64,000 nucleotides of DNA from Allodiplogaster sudhausi (Eukaryota > Nematoda > Chromadorea > Rhabditida > Diplogasteridae). The notes below the pieces were generated by a model that made no database searches, was not told the DNA's origin, and saw only the letters and a program-made list of their open reading frames with translations. Shown in pieces: positions 38,231 through 51,179 of the stretch (the first letter of the stretch is position 1; every line of letters starts with the position of its first letter). A program made the position numbers and the translations under genes. The DNA lies in NCBI GenBank assembly GCA_945643635.1, contig CALZFC010000274.1:1223501-1287500 (forward strand), given 5' to 3'.

Positions 38231-41200
38231 CTCCAAGCAAACTTGGGCTTTCTTATTTTGGCTGTCGGATTCATCATCAAGGGACCCTGTAGACTATCCT
38301 TGCTTCGTTTGAAGTCAATCGGATACAAAAATTTTTTCGACATGATCATTAAGCTAGTTCACGGACAGTAATCTAAAAGCAAACTTGAGCTTTCTTATTT
38401 CGGCTGTCGGATTCATCATCAAGGGACCCTGAAGACTATCCTTGCTCAGTTTGAAGTCAATCGGATACAAAAATTTTGTCGACTTGGTCGTCAAGCTAGT
38501 TCACGGACCATACTCTCCAAGCAAACTTGGGCTTTCTTATTTTGGCTTTCGGATTCATCATCAAGGGAAATTAAAGACTATCCTTGCTTAGTTTGAAGTC
38601 AATCGGATACAAAAATTTTTTCGACATGGTCATCAAGCTAGTTCACGGACCATACTCTCCAAGCAAACTTGGGCTTTCTTATTTTGGCTGTCGGATTCAT
38701 CATCAAGATACCCTGAAGACTATCCTTGCTTCGTTTGAAGTCAATCGGATACAAAAATTTTTTCGACATGATCATCAAGCTAGTTCACGGACAATAATCT
38801 AAAAGCTAACTTGGGCTTTCTTATTTTGGCTTTCGGATTCATCATCAAGGGACCCTGAAGACTATCCTTGCTTCGTTTGAAGTCAATCGGATACAAAAAT
38901 TTTTTCGACATGATCATTAAGCTAGTTCACGGACAGTAATCAAAAAGCAAACTTGGGTTTTCTTATTTCGGCTGTCGGATTCATCATCAAGGGACCCTGA
39001 AGACTATCCTTGCTCAGTTTGAAGTCAATCGGATACAAAAATTTTGTCGACTTGGTCGTCAAGCTAGTTCACGGACCATACTCTCCAAGCACACTTGGGC
39101 TTTCTTATTTTGGCTTTCGGATTCATCATCAAGGGAAATTAAAGACTATCCTTGCTTTGAAGTCAATCGGATACAAAAATTTTTTCGACATGGTCATCAA
39201 GCTAGTTCACGGACCATACTCTCCAAGCAAACTTGGGCTTTCTTATGTTGGCTGTCGGATTCATCATCAAGGGACCCTGAAGACTATCCTTGCTTAGTTT
39301 GAAGTCAATCGGATTCAACAAAATTTTCGACATGCTCATCAAGCTATTTGTCTTTCTTGACTTGTCTTGAATTGACTTGAATTGTCATGGCTTGACTTGT
39401 GTTGACTTGACTTGTCTTGACTTGTCTTGACTTGTCTTGACTTGTCTTGACTTGTCTTGACTTGCTTGACTTGACTTGTCTTGACTTGACTTGACTTGTC
39501 TTGACTTGTCTTGACTTGTCTTGATTTGTCTTGACTTGACTTGTCTTGACTTGAGTTGACTTGTTTTGAATTGTCTTGACTTTCTCCAAGCAAACTTGGG
39601 CTTTCTTATTTTGGCTGTCGGATTCATCATCAAGGGACCCTGTAGACTATCCTTGCTTCGTTTGAAGTCAATCGGATACAAAAATTTTTTCGACATGATC
39701 ATTAAGCTAGTTCACGGACAGTAATCTAAAAGCAAACTTGGGCTTTCTTATTTCGGCTGTCGGATTCATCATCAAGGGACCCTGAAGACTATCCTTGCTC
39801 AGTTTGAAGTCAATCGGATACAAAAATTTTGTCGACTTGGTCGTCAAGCTAGTTCACGGACCATACTCTCCAAGCAAACTTGGGCTTTCTTATTTTGGCT
39901 TTCGGATTCATCATCAAGGGAAATTAAAGACTATCCTTGCTTAGTTTGAAGTCAATCGGATACAAAAATTTTTTCGACATGGTCATCAAGCTAGTTCACG
40001 GACCATACTCTCCAAGCAAACTTGGGCTTTCTTATTTTGGCTGTCGGATTCATCATCAAGATACCCTGAAGACTATCCTTGCTTCGTTTGAAGTCAATCG
40101 GATACAAAAATTTTTTCGACATGATCATCAAGCTAGTTCACGGACAATAATCTAAAAGCTAACTTGGGCTTTCTTATTTTGGCTTTCGGATTCATCATCA
40201 AGGGACCCTGAAGACTATCCTTGCTTCGTTTGAAGTCAATCGGATACAAAAATTTTTTCGACATGATCATTAAGCTAGTTCACGGACAGTAATCAAAAAG
40301 CAAACTTGGGTTTTCTTATTTCGGCTGTCGGATTCATCATCAAGGGACCCTTGAAGACTATCCTTGCTCAGTTTGAAGTCAATCGGATACAAAAATTTTG
40401 TCGACTTGGTCGTCAAGCTAGTTCACGGACCATACTCTCCAAGCAAACTTGGGCTTTCTTATGTTGGCTGTCGGATTCATCATCAAGGGACCCTGAAGAC
40501 TATCCTTGCTTAGTTTGAAGTCAATCGGATTCAACAAAATTTTCGACATGCTCATCAAGCTATTTGTCTTTCTTGACTTGTCTTGAATTGACTTGAATTG
40601 TCATGGCTTGACTTGTGTTGACTTGACTTGTCTTGACTTGTCTTGACTTGTCTTGACTTGTCTTGACTTGTCTTGACTTGCTTGACTTGACTTGTCTTGA
40701 CTTGACTTGACTTGTCTTGACTTGTCTTGACTTGTCTTGACTTGTCTTGACTTGACTTGTCTTGACTTGAGTTGACTTGTTTTGAATTGTCTTGACTTTC
40801 TCCAAGCAAACTTGGGCTTTCTTATTTTGGCTGTCGGATTCATCATCAAGGGACCCTGTAGACTATCCTTGCTTCGTTTGAAGTCAATCGGATACAAAAA
40901 TTTTTTCGACATGATCATTAAGCTAGTTCACGGACAGTAATCTAAAAGCAAACTTGAGCTTTCTTATTTCGGCTGTCGGATTCATCATCAAGGGACCCTG
41001 AAGACTATCCTTGCTCAGTTTGAAGTCAATCGGATACAAAAATTTTGTCGACTTGGTCGTCAAGCTAGTTCACGGACCATACTCTCCAAGCAAACTTGGG
41101 CTTTCTTATTTTGGCTTTCGGATTCATCATCAAGGGAAATTAAAGACTATCCTTGCTTAGTTTGAAGTCAATCGGATACAAAAATTTTTTCGACATGGTC

Positions 41201-44200
41201 ATCAAGCTAGTTCACGGACCATACTCTCCAAGCAAACTTGGGCTTTCTTATTTTGGCTGTCGGATTCATCATCAAGATACCCTGAAGACTATCCTTGCTT
41301 CGTTTGAAGTCAATCGGATACAAAAATTTTTTCGACATGATCATCAAGCTAGTTCACGGACAATAATCTAAAAGCTAACTTGGGCTTTCTTATTTTGGCT
41401 TTCGGATTCATCATCAAGGGACCCTGAAGACTATCCTTGCTTCGTTTGAAGTCAATCGGATACAAAAATTTTTTCGACATTCATTAAGCTAGTTCACGGA
41501 CAGTAATCAAAAAGCAAACTTGGGTTTTCTTATTTCGGCTGTCGGATTCATCATCAAGGGACCCTTGAAGACTATCCTTGCTCAGTTTGAAGTCAATCGG
41601 ATACAAAAATTTTGTCGACTTGGTCGTCAAGCTAGTTCACGGACCATACTCTCCAAGCACACTTGGGCTTTCTTATTTTGGCTTTCGGATTCATCATCAA
41701 GGGAAATTAAAGACTATCCTTGCTTTGAAGTCAATCGGATACAAAAAATTTTTCGACATGGTCATCAAGCTAGTTCACGGACCATACTCTCCAAGCAAAC
41801 TTGGGCTTTCTTATGTTGGCTGTCGGATTCATCATCAAGGGACCCTGAAGACTATCCTTGCTTAGTTTGAAGTCAATCGGATTCAACAAAATTTTCGACA
41901 TGCTCATCAAGCTATTTGTCTTTCTTGACTTGTCTTGAATTGACTTGAATTGTCATGGCTTGACTTGTGTTGACTTGACTTGTCTTGACTTGTCTTGACT
42001 TGTCTTGACTTGTCTTGACTTGTCTTGACTTGCTTGACTTGACTTGTCTTGACTTGACTTGACTTGTCTTGACTTGTCTTGACTTGTCTTGACTTGTCTT
42101 GACTTGACTTGTCTTGACTTGAGTTGACTTGTTTTGAATTGTCTTGACTTTCTCCAAGCAAACTTGGGCTTTCTTATTTTGGCTGTCGGATTCATCATCA
42201 AGGGACCCTGTAGACTATCCTTGCTTCGTTTGAAGTCAATCGGATACAAAAATTTTTTCGACATGATCATTAAGCTAGTTCACGGACAGTAATCTAAAAG
42301 CAAACTTGGGCTTTCTTATTTCGGCTGTCGGATTCATCATCAAGGGACCCTGAAGACTATCCTTGCTCAGTTTGAAGTCAATCGGATACAAAAATTTTGT
42401 CGACTTGGTCGTCAAGCTAGTTCACGGACCATACTCTCCAAGCAAACTTGGGCTTTCTTATTTTGGCTTTCGGATTCATCATCAAGGGAAATTAAAGACT
42501 ATCCTTGCTTAGTTTGAAGTCAATCGGATACAAAAATTTTTTCGACATGGTCATCAAGCTAGTTCACGGACCATACTCTCCAAGCAAACTTGGGCTTTCT
42601 TATTTTGGCTGTCGGATTCATCATCAAGATACCCTGAAGACTATCCTTGCTTCGTTTGAAGTCAATCGGATACAAAAATTTTTTCGACATGATCATCAAG
42701 CTAGTTCACGGACAATAATCTAAAAGCTAACTTGGGCTTTCTTATTTTGGCTTTCGGATTCATCATCAAGGGACCCTGAAGACTATCCTTGCTTCGTTTG
42801 AAGTCAATCGGATACAAAAATTTTTTCGACATGATCATTAAGCTAGTTCACGGACAGTAATCAAAAAGCAAACTTGGGTTTTCTTATTTCGGCTGTCGGA
42901 TTCATCATCAAGGGACCCTTGAAGACTATCCTTGCTCAGTTTGAAGTCAATCGGATACAAAAATTTTGTCGACTTGGTCGTCAAGCTAGTTCACGGACCA
43001 TACTCTCCAAGCAAACTTGGGCTTTCTTATTTTGGCTTTCGGATTCATCATCAAGGGAAATTAAAGACTATCCTTGCTTTGAAGTCAATCGGATACAAAA
43101 ATTTTTTCGACATGGTCATCAAGCTAGTTCACGGACCATACTCTCCAAGCAAACTTGGGCTTTCTTATGTTGGCTGTCGGATTCATCATCAAGGGACCCT
43201 GAAGACTATCCTTGCTTAGTTTGAAGTCAATCGGATTCAACAAAATTTTCGACATGCTCATCAAGCTATTTGTCTTTCTTGACTTGTCTTGAATTGACTT
43301 GAATTGTCATGGCTTGACTTGTGTTGACTTGACTTGTCTTGACTTGTCTTGACTTGTCTTGACTTGTCTTGACTTGTCTTGACTTGCTTGACTTGACTTG
43401 TCTTGACTTGACTTGACTTGTCTTGACTTGTCTTGACTTGTCTTGACTTGTCTTGACTTGACTTGTCTTGACTTGAGTTGACTTGTTTTGAATTGTCTTG
43501 ACTTTCTCCAAGCAAACTTGGGCTTTCTTATTTTGGCTGTCGGATTCATCATCAAGGGACCCTGTAGACTATCCTTGCTTCGTTTGAAGTCAATCGGATA
43601 CAAAAATTTTTTCGACATGATCATTAAGCTAGTTCACGGACAGTAATCTAAAAGCAAACTTGGGCTTTCTTATTTCGGCTGTCGGATTCATCATCAAGGG
43701 ACCCTGAAGACTATCCTTGCTCAGTTTGAAGTCAATCGGATACAAAAATTTTGTCGACTTGGTCGTCAAGCTAGTTCACGGACCATACTCTCCAAGCAAA
43801 CTTGGGCTTTCTTATTTTGGCTTTCGGATTCATCATCAAGGGAAATTAAAGACTATCCTTGCTTAGTTTGAAGTCAATCGGATACAAAAATTTTTTCGAC
43901 ATGGTCATCAAGCTAGTTCACGGACCATACTCTCCAAGCAAACTTGGGCTTTCTTATTTTGGCTGTCGGATTCATCATCAAGATACCCTGAAGACTATCC
44001 TTGCTTCGTTTGAAGTCAATCGGATACAAAAATTTTTTCGACATGATCATCAAGCTAGTTCACGGACAATAATCTAAAAGCTAACTTGGGCTTTCTTATT
44101 TTGGCTTTCGGATTCATCATCAAGGGACCCTGAAGACTATCCTTGCTTCGTTTGAAGTCAATCGGATACAAAAATTTTTTCGACATGATCATTAAGCTAG

Positions 44201-46545
44201 TTCACGGACAGTAATCAAAAAGCAAACTTGGGCTTTCTTATTTTGGCTTTCGAATTCATCATCAAGGGACCCTGAAGACTATCCTTGCTTCATTTGAAGT
44301 CAATCGGATACAAAAATTTTTTCGACATGGTCATCAAACTAGTTCACGGACCATACTCTCCAAGCAAACTTGGGCTTTCTTATTTTGGCTTTCGGATTCA
44401 TCATCAAGGGAAATTAAAGACTATCCTTGCTTAGTTTGAAGTCAATCGGATACAAAAATTTTTTCGACATGGTCATCAAGCTAGTTCACGGACCATACTC
44501 TCCAAGCAAACTTGGGCTTTCTTATTTTGGCTGTCGGATTCATCATCAAGATACCCTGAAGACTATCCTTGCTTCGTTTGAAGTCAATCGGATACAAAAA
44601 TTTTTTCGACATGATCATCAAGCTAGTTCACGGACAATAATCTAAAAGCTAACTTGGGCTTTCTTATTTTGGCTTTCGGATTCATCATCAAGGGACCCTG
44701 AAGACTATCCTTGCTTCGTTTGAAGTCAATCGGATACAAAAATTTTTTCGACATGATCATTAAGCTAGTTCACGGACAGTAATCAAAAAGCAAACTTGGG
44801 TTTTCTTATTTCGGCTGTCGGATTCATCATCAAGGGACCCTTGAAGACTATCCTTGCTCAGTTTGAAGTCAATCGGATACAAAAATTTTGTCGACTTGGT
44901 CGTCAAGCTAGTTCACGGACCATACTCTCCAAGCAAACTTGGGCTTTCTTATTTTGGCTTTCGGATTCATCATCAAGGGAAATTAAAGACTATCCTTGCT
45001 TTGAAGTCAATCGGATACAAAAATTTTTTCGACATGGTCATCAAGCTAGTTCACGGACCATACTCTCCAAGCAAACTTGGGCTTTCTTATGTTGGCTGTC
45101 GGATTCATCATCAAGGGACCCTGAAGACTATCCTTGCTTAGTTTGAAGTCAATCGGATTCAACAAAATTTTCGACATGCTCATCAAGCTATTTGTCTTTC
45201 TTGACTTGTCTTGAATTGACTTGAATTGTCATGGCTTGACTTGTGTTGACTTGACTTGTCTTGACTTGTCTTGACTTGTCTTGACTTGTCTTGACTTGTC
45301 TTGACTTGCTTGACTTGACTTGTCTTGACTTGACTTGACTTGTCTTGACTTGTCTTGACTTGTCTTGACTTGTCTTGACTTGACTTGTCTTGACTTGAGT
45401 TGACTTGTTTTGAATTGTCTTGACTTTCTCCAAGCAAACTTGGGCTTTCTTATTTTGGCTGTCGGATTCATCATCAAGGGACCCTGTAGACTATCCTTGC
45501 TTCGTTTGAAGTCAATCGGATACAAAAATTTTTTCGACATGATCATTAAGCTAGTTCACGGACAGTAATCTAAAAGCAAACTTGGGCTTTCTTATTTCGG
45601 CTGTCGGATTCATCATCAAGGGACCCTGAAGACTATCCTTGCTTAGTTTGAAGTCAATCGGATACAAAAATTTTTTCGACATGGTCATCAAGCTAGTTCA
45701 CGGACCATACTCTCCAAGCAAACTTGGGCTTTCTTATTTTGGCTTTCGGATTCATCATCAAGGGAAATTAAAGACTATCCTTGCTTAGTTTGAAGTCAAT
45801 CGGATACAAAAATTTTTTCGACATGGTCATCAAGCTAGTTCACGGACCATACTCTCCAAGCAAACTTGGGCTTTCTTATTTTGGCTGTCGGATTCATCAT
45901 CAAGATACCCTGAAGACTATCCTTGCTTCGTTTGAAGTCAATCGGATACAAAAATTTTTTCGACATGATCATCAAGCTAGTTCACGGACAATAATCTAAA
46001 AGCTAACTTGGGCTTTCTTATTTTGGCTTTCGGATTCATCATCAAGGGACCCTGAAGACTATCCTTGCTTCGTTTGAAGTCAATCGGATACAAAAATTTT
46101 TTCGACATGATCATTAAGCTAGTTCACGGACAGTAATCAAAAAGCAAACTTGGGCTTTCTTATTTTGGCTTTCGGATTCATCATCAAGGGACCCTGAAGA
46201 CTATCCTTGCTTCATTTGAAGTCAATCGGATACAAAAATTTTTTCGACATGGTCATCAAACTAGTTCACGGACCATACTCTCCAAGCAAACTTGGGCTTT
46301 CTTATTTTGGCTTTCGGATTCATCATCAAGGGACCCTGAAGACTATCCTTGCTTAGTTTGAAGTCAATCGGATACAAAATTTTTTCGACATGGTCATCAA
46401 GCTAGTTCACGGACCATAATCTCCAAGCAAACTTGGGCTTTCTAATTCTGGCTTTCGGATTCATCATCAAGGGAACCTAAAGACTATCCTTGCTTAGTTT
46501 GAAGTCAAGCGGATTCAACAAAATTTTCGACATGGTCATCAAGCT
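38231..46545. repeat. Region V: B-only higher-order array, 1,354-bp unit
   Basis: B blocks, all 238 bp: 39,346-39,583; 40,562-40,799; 41,914-42,151; 43,268-43,505; 45,190-45,427. Spacings from 37,993 onward are 1,353, 1,216, 1,352, 1,354 and 1,922 bp. The full unit is one block plus eight monomers: GTAGAC type, CTCAG/CTTGGTCGTC type, GGGAAATTA type, GATACCCTG type, TAACTTGGG type, a TTTCGG type with GGGACCCTTGAAG, the 138-bp monomer, and the TTATGTTGG type before the next block. The 1,216 spacing lacks the 138-bp monomer; the 1,922 spacing has four extra monomers. Confidence 0.92.
43268..45189. repeat. Expanded higher-order unit with four extra monomers
   Basis: This unit is 568 bp (4 x 142) longer than its neighbours. 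The GGGAAATTA and GATACCCTG monomers occur twice (near 43,844 and 44,412; near 43,980 and 44,548), separated by a TAACTTGGG-type monomer and a CTTCATTTG / GGTCATCAAAC monomer. The CTTCATTTG variant is otherwise seen only further right (46,205, 48,538, 52,890, 58,527, 59,870). Confidence 0.85.
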
Positions 46546-49500
46546 GTTTTTCTTTCTTGACTTGTCTTGACTTGACTTGAATTGTCTTGACTTGACTTGT
46601 CTTGACTTGTTTTGACTTGACTTGTCTTGACTTGCTTGACTTGTCTTGACTTGACTTGACTTGTCTTGACTTGTCTTGACGACTTGACTTGTCTTGACTT
46701 GACTTGACTTGTCTTGACTTGTCTTGACTTGACTTGTCTTGACTTGTCTTGACTTGACTTGTCTTGACTTGTCCTGACTTGTCTTGTCTTGTCTTGACTT
46801 GACTTGTTTTGAATTGTCTAGACTTTCTCCAAGCAAACTTGGGCTTTCTTATTTTGGCTGTCGGATTCATCATCAAGATACCCTGAAGACTATCCTTGCT
46901 TCGTTTGAAGTCAATCGGATACAAAAATTTTTTCGACATGATCATCAAGCTAGTTCACGGACAATAATCTAAAAGCTAACTTGGGCTTTCTTATTTTGGC
47001 TTTCGGATTCATCATCAAGGGACCCTGAAGACTATCCTTGCTTCGTTTGAAGTCAATCGGATACAAAAATTTTTTCGACATGATCATTAAGCTAGTTCAC
47101 GGACAGTAATCAAAAAGCAAACTTGGGTTTCTTATTTCGGCTGTCGGATTCATCATCAAGGGACCCTTGAAGACTATCCTTGCTCAGTTTGAAGTCAATC
47201 GGATACAAAAATTTTGTCGACTTGGTCGTCAAGCTAGTTCACGGACCATACTCTCCAAGCAAACTTGGGCTTTCTTATTTTGGCTTTCGGATTCATCATC
47301 AAGGGAAATTAAAGACTATCCTTGCTTTGAAGTCAATCGGATACAAAAATTTTTTCGACATGGTCATCAAGCTAGTTCACGGACCATACTCTCCAAGCAA
47401 ACTTGGGCTTTCTTATGTTGGCTGTCGGATTCATCATCAAGGGACCCTGAAGACTATCCTTGCTTAGTTTGAAGTCAATCGGATTCAACAAAATTTTCGA
47501 TATGCTCATCAAGCTATTTGTCTTTCTTGACTTGTCTTGAATTGACTTGAATTGTCATGGCTTGACTTGTGTTGACTTGACTTGTCTTGACTTGTCTTGA
47601 CTTGTCTTGACTTGTCTTGACTTGTCTTGACTTGTCTTGACTTGCTTGACTTGACTTGTCTTGACTTGACTTGACTTGTCTTGACTTGTCTTGACTTGTC
47701 TTGACTTGACTTGTCTTGACTTGAGTTGACTTGTTTTGAATTGTCTTGACTTTCTCCAAGCAAACTTGGGCTTTCTTATTTTGGCTGTCGGATTCATCAT
47801 CAAGGGACCCTGTAGACTATCCTTGCTTCGTTTGAAGTCAATCGGATACAAAAATTTTTTCGACATGATCATTAAGCTAGTTCACGGACAGTAATCTAAA
47901 AGCAAACTTGGGCTTTCTTATTTCGGCTGTCGGATTCATCATCAAGGGACCCTGAAGACTATCCTTGCTCAGTTTGAAGTCAATCGGATACAAAAATTTT
48001 GTCGACTTGGTCGTCAAGCTAGTTCACGGACCATACTCTCCAAGCAAACTTGGGCTTTCTTATTTTGGCTTTCGGATTCATCATCAAGGGAAATTAAAGA
48101 CTATCCTTGCTTAGTTTGAAGTCAATCGGATACAAAAATTTTTTCGACATGGTCATCAAGCTAGTTCACGGACCATACTCTCCAAGCAAACTTGGGCTTT
48201 CTTATTTTGGCTGTCGGATTCATCATCAAGATACCCTGAAGACTATCCTTGCTTCGTTTGAAGTCAATCGGATACAAAAATTTTTTCGACATGATCATCA
48301 AGCTAGTTCACGGACAATAATCTAAAAGCTAACTTGGGCTTTCTTATTTTGGCTTTCGGATTCATCATCAAGGGACCCTGAAGACTATCCTTGCTTCGTT
48401 TGAAGTCAATCGGATACAAAAATTTTTTCGACATGATCATTAAGCTAGTTCACGGACAGTAATCAAAAAGCAAACTTGGGCTTTCTTATTTTGGCTTTCG
48501 GATTCATCATCAAGGGACCCTGAAGACTATCCTTGCTTCATTTGAAGTCAATCGGATACAAAAATTTTTTCGACATGGTCATCAAACTAGTTCACGGACC
48601 ATACTCTCCAAGCAAACTTGGGCTTTCTTATTTTGGCTTTCGGATTCATCATCAAGGGACCCTGAAGACTATCCTTGCTTAGTTTGAAGTCAATCGGATA
48701 CAAAAATTTTTTCGACATGGTCATCAAGCTAGTTCACGGACCATAATCTCCAAGCAAACTTGGGCTTTCTAATTCTGGCTTTCGGATTCATCATCAAGGG
48801 AACCTAAAGACTATCCTTGCTTAGTTTGAAGTCAAGCGGATTCAACAAAATTTTCGACATGGTCATCAAGCTGTTTTTCTTTCTTGACTTGTCTTGACTT
48901 GACTTGAATTGTCTTGACTTGACTTGTCTTGACTTGTTTTGACTTGACTTGTCTTGACTTGCTTGACTTGTCTTGACTTGACTTGACTTGTCTTGACTTG
49001 TCTTGACGACTTGACTTGTCTTGACTTGACTTGACTTGTCTTGACTTGTCTTGACTTGACTTGTCTTGACTTGTCTTGACTTGACTTGTCTTGACTTGTC
49101 CTGACTTGTCTTGTCTTGTCTTGACTTGACTTGTTTTGAATTGTCTAGACTTTCTCCGAGCAAACTTGGGCTTTCTTATGTTGGCTGTCGGATTCATCAT
49201 CAAGGGACCCTGAAGACTATCCTTGCTTAGTTTGAAGTCAATCGGATTCAACAAAATTTTCGACATGCTCATCAAGCTATTTGTCTTTCTTGACTTGTCT
49301 TGAATTGACTTGAATTGTCATGGCTTGACTTGTGTTGACTTGACTTGTCTTGACTTGTCTTGACTTGTCTTGACTTGTCTTGACTTGCTTGACTTGACTT
49401 GTCTTGACTTGACTTGACTTGTCTTGACTTGTCTTGACTTGTCTTGACTTGTCTTGACTTGACTTGTCTTGACTTGAGTTGACTTGTTTTGAATTGTCTT

Positions 49501-51001
49501 GACTTTCTCCAAGCAAACTTGGGCTTTCTTATTTTGGCTGTTGGATTCATCATCAAGGGACCCTGTAGACTATCCTTGCTTCGTTTGAAGTCAATCGGAT
49601 ACAAAAATTTTTTCGACATGATCATTAAGCTAGTTCACGGACAGTAATCTAAAAGCAAACTTGGGCTTTCTTATTTCGGCTGTCGGATTCATCATCAAGG
49701 ACCCTGAAGACTATCCTTGCTCAGTTTGAAGTCAATCGGATACAAAAATTTTGTCGACATGGTCATCAAGCTAGTTTACGGACCATACTCTCCAAGCAAA
49801 CTTGGGCTTTCTTATTTTGGCTTTCGGATTCATCATCAAGGGACCCTGAAGACTATCCTTGCTTAGTTTGAAGTCAATCGGATACAAAAATTTTTCGACA
49901 AGGTCATCAAGCTAGTTCACGGACCATACTCTCCAAGCAAACTTGGGCTTTCTTATTTTGGCTGTCGGATTCATCATCAAGATACCCTGAAGACTATCCT
50001 TGCTTCGTTTGAAGTCAATCGGATACAAAAATTTTTTCGACATGGTCATCAAGCTAGTTCACGGACCATAATCTCCAAGCAAACTTGGGCTTTCTAATTC
50101 TGGCTTTCGGATTCATCATCAAGGGAACCTAAAGACTATCCTTGCTTAGTTTGAAGTCAAGCGGATTCAACAAAATTTTCGACATGGTCATCAAGCTGTT
50201 TTTCTTTCTTGACTTGTCTTGACTTGACTTGAATTGTCTTGACTTGACTTGTCTTGACTTGTTTTGACTTGACTTGTCTTGACTTGACTTGTCTTGACTT
50301 GTCTTGACTTGCTTGACTTGTCTTGACTTGACTTGACTTGTCTTGACTTGTCTTGACGACTTGACTTGTCTTGACTTGACTTGACTTGTCTTGACTGTCT
50401 TGACTTGACTTGTCTTGACTTGTCTTGACTTGACTTGTCTTGACTTGTCTGACTTGTCTTGTCTTGTCTTGACTTGACTTGTTTTGAATTGTCTTGACTT
50501 TCTCCAAGCAAACTTGGGCTTTCTTATGTTGGCTGTCGGATTCATCATCAAGGGACCCTGAAGACTATCCTTGCTTAGTTTGAAGTCAATCGGATTCAAC
50601 AAAATTTTCGACATGCTCATCAAGCTATTTGTCTTTCTTGACTTGTCTTGAATTGACTTGAATTGTCATGGCTTGACTTGTGTTGACTTGACTTGTCTTG
50701 ACTTGTCTTGACTTGTCTTGACTTGTCTTGACTTGTCTTGACTTGTCTTGACTTGCTTGACTTGACTTGTCTTGACTTGACTTGACTTGTCTTGACTTGT
50801 CTTGACTTGTCTTGACTTGTCTTGACTTGACTTGTCTTGACTTGAGTTGACTTGTTTTGAATTGTCTTGACTTTCTCCAAGCAAACTTGGGCTTTCTTAT
50901 GTTTGGCTGTCGGATTCATCATCAAGGGACCCTGAAGACTATCCTTGCTTAGTTTGAAGTCAATCGGATTCAACAAAATTTTTCGACATGGTCATCAAGC
51001 T

Positions 51002-51179
51002 GTTTTTCTTTCTTGACTTGTCTTGACTTGACTTGAATTGTCTTGACTTGACTTGTCTTGACTTGTTTTGACTTGACTTGTCTTGACTTGACTTGTCTTG
51101 ACTTGTCTTGACTTGCTTGACTTGTCTTGACTTGACTTGTCTTGACTTGAGTTGACTTGTTTTGAATTGTCTTGACTTT
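51002..51179. repeat. Hybrid block: class A start, class B end (178 bp)
   Basis: It opens with the A-type GTTTTTCTTTC and runs through CTTGTTTTGAC and TTGCTTGAC, then switches to the B-type ending CTTGAGTTGAC plus TTGTTTTGAATTG. The downstream monomer is the GATACCCTG type rather than either usual follower. A second copy of the same length lies at 56,637-56,814, about 5.64 kb away, as part of the super-unit duplication. Confidence 0.85.
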
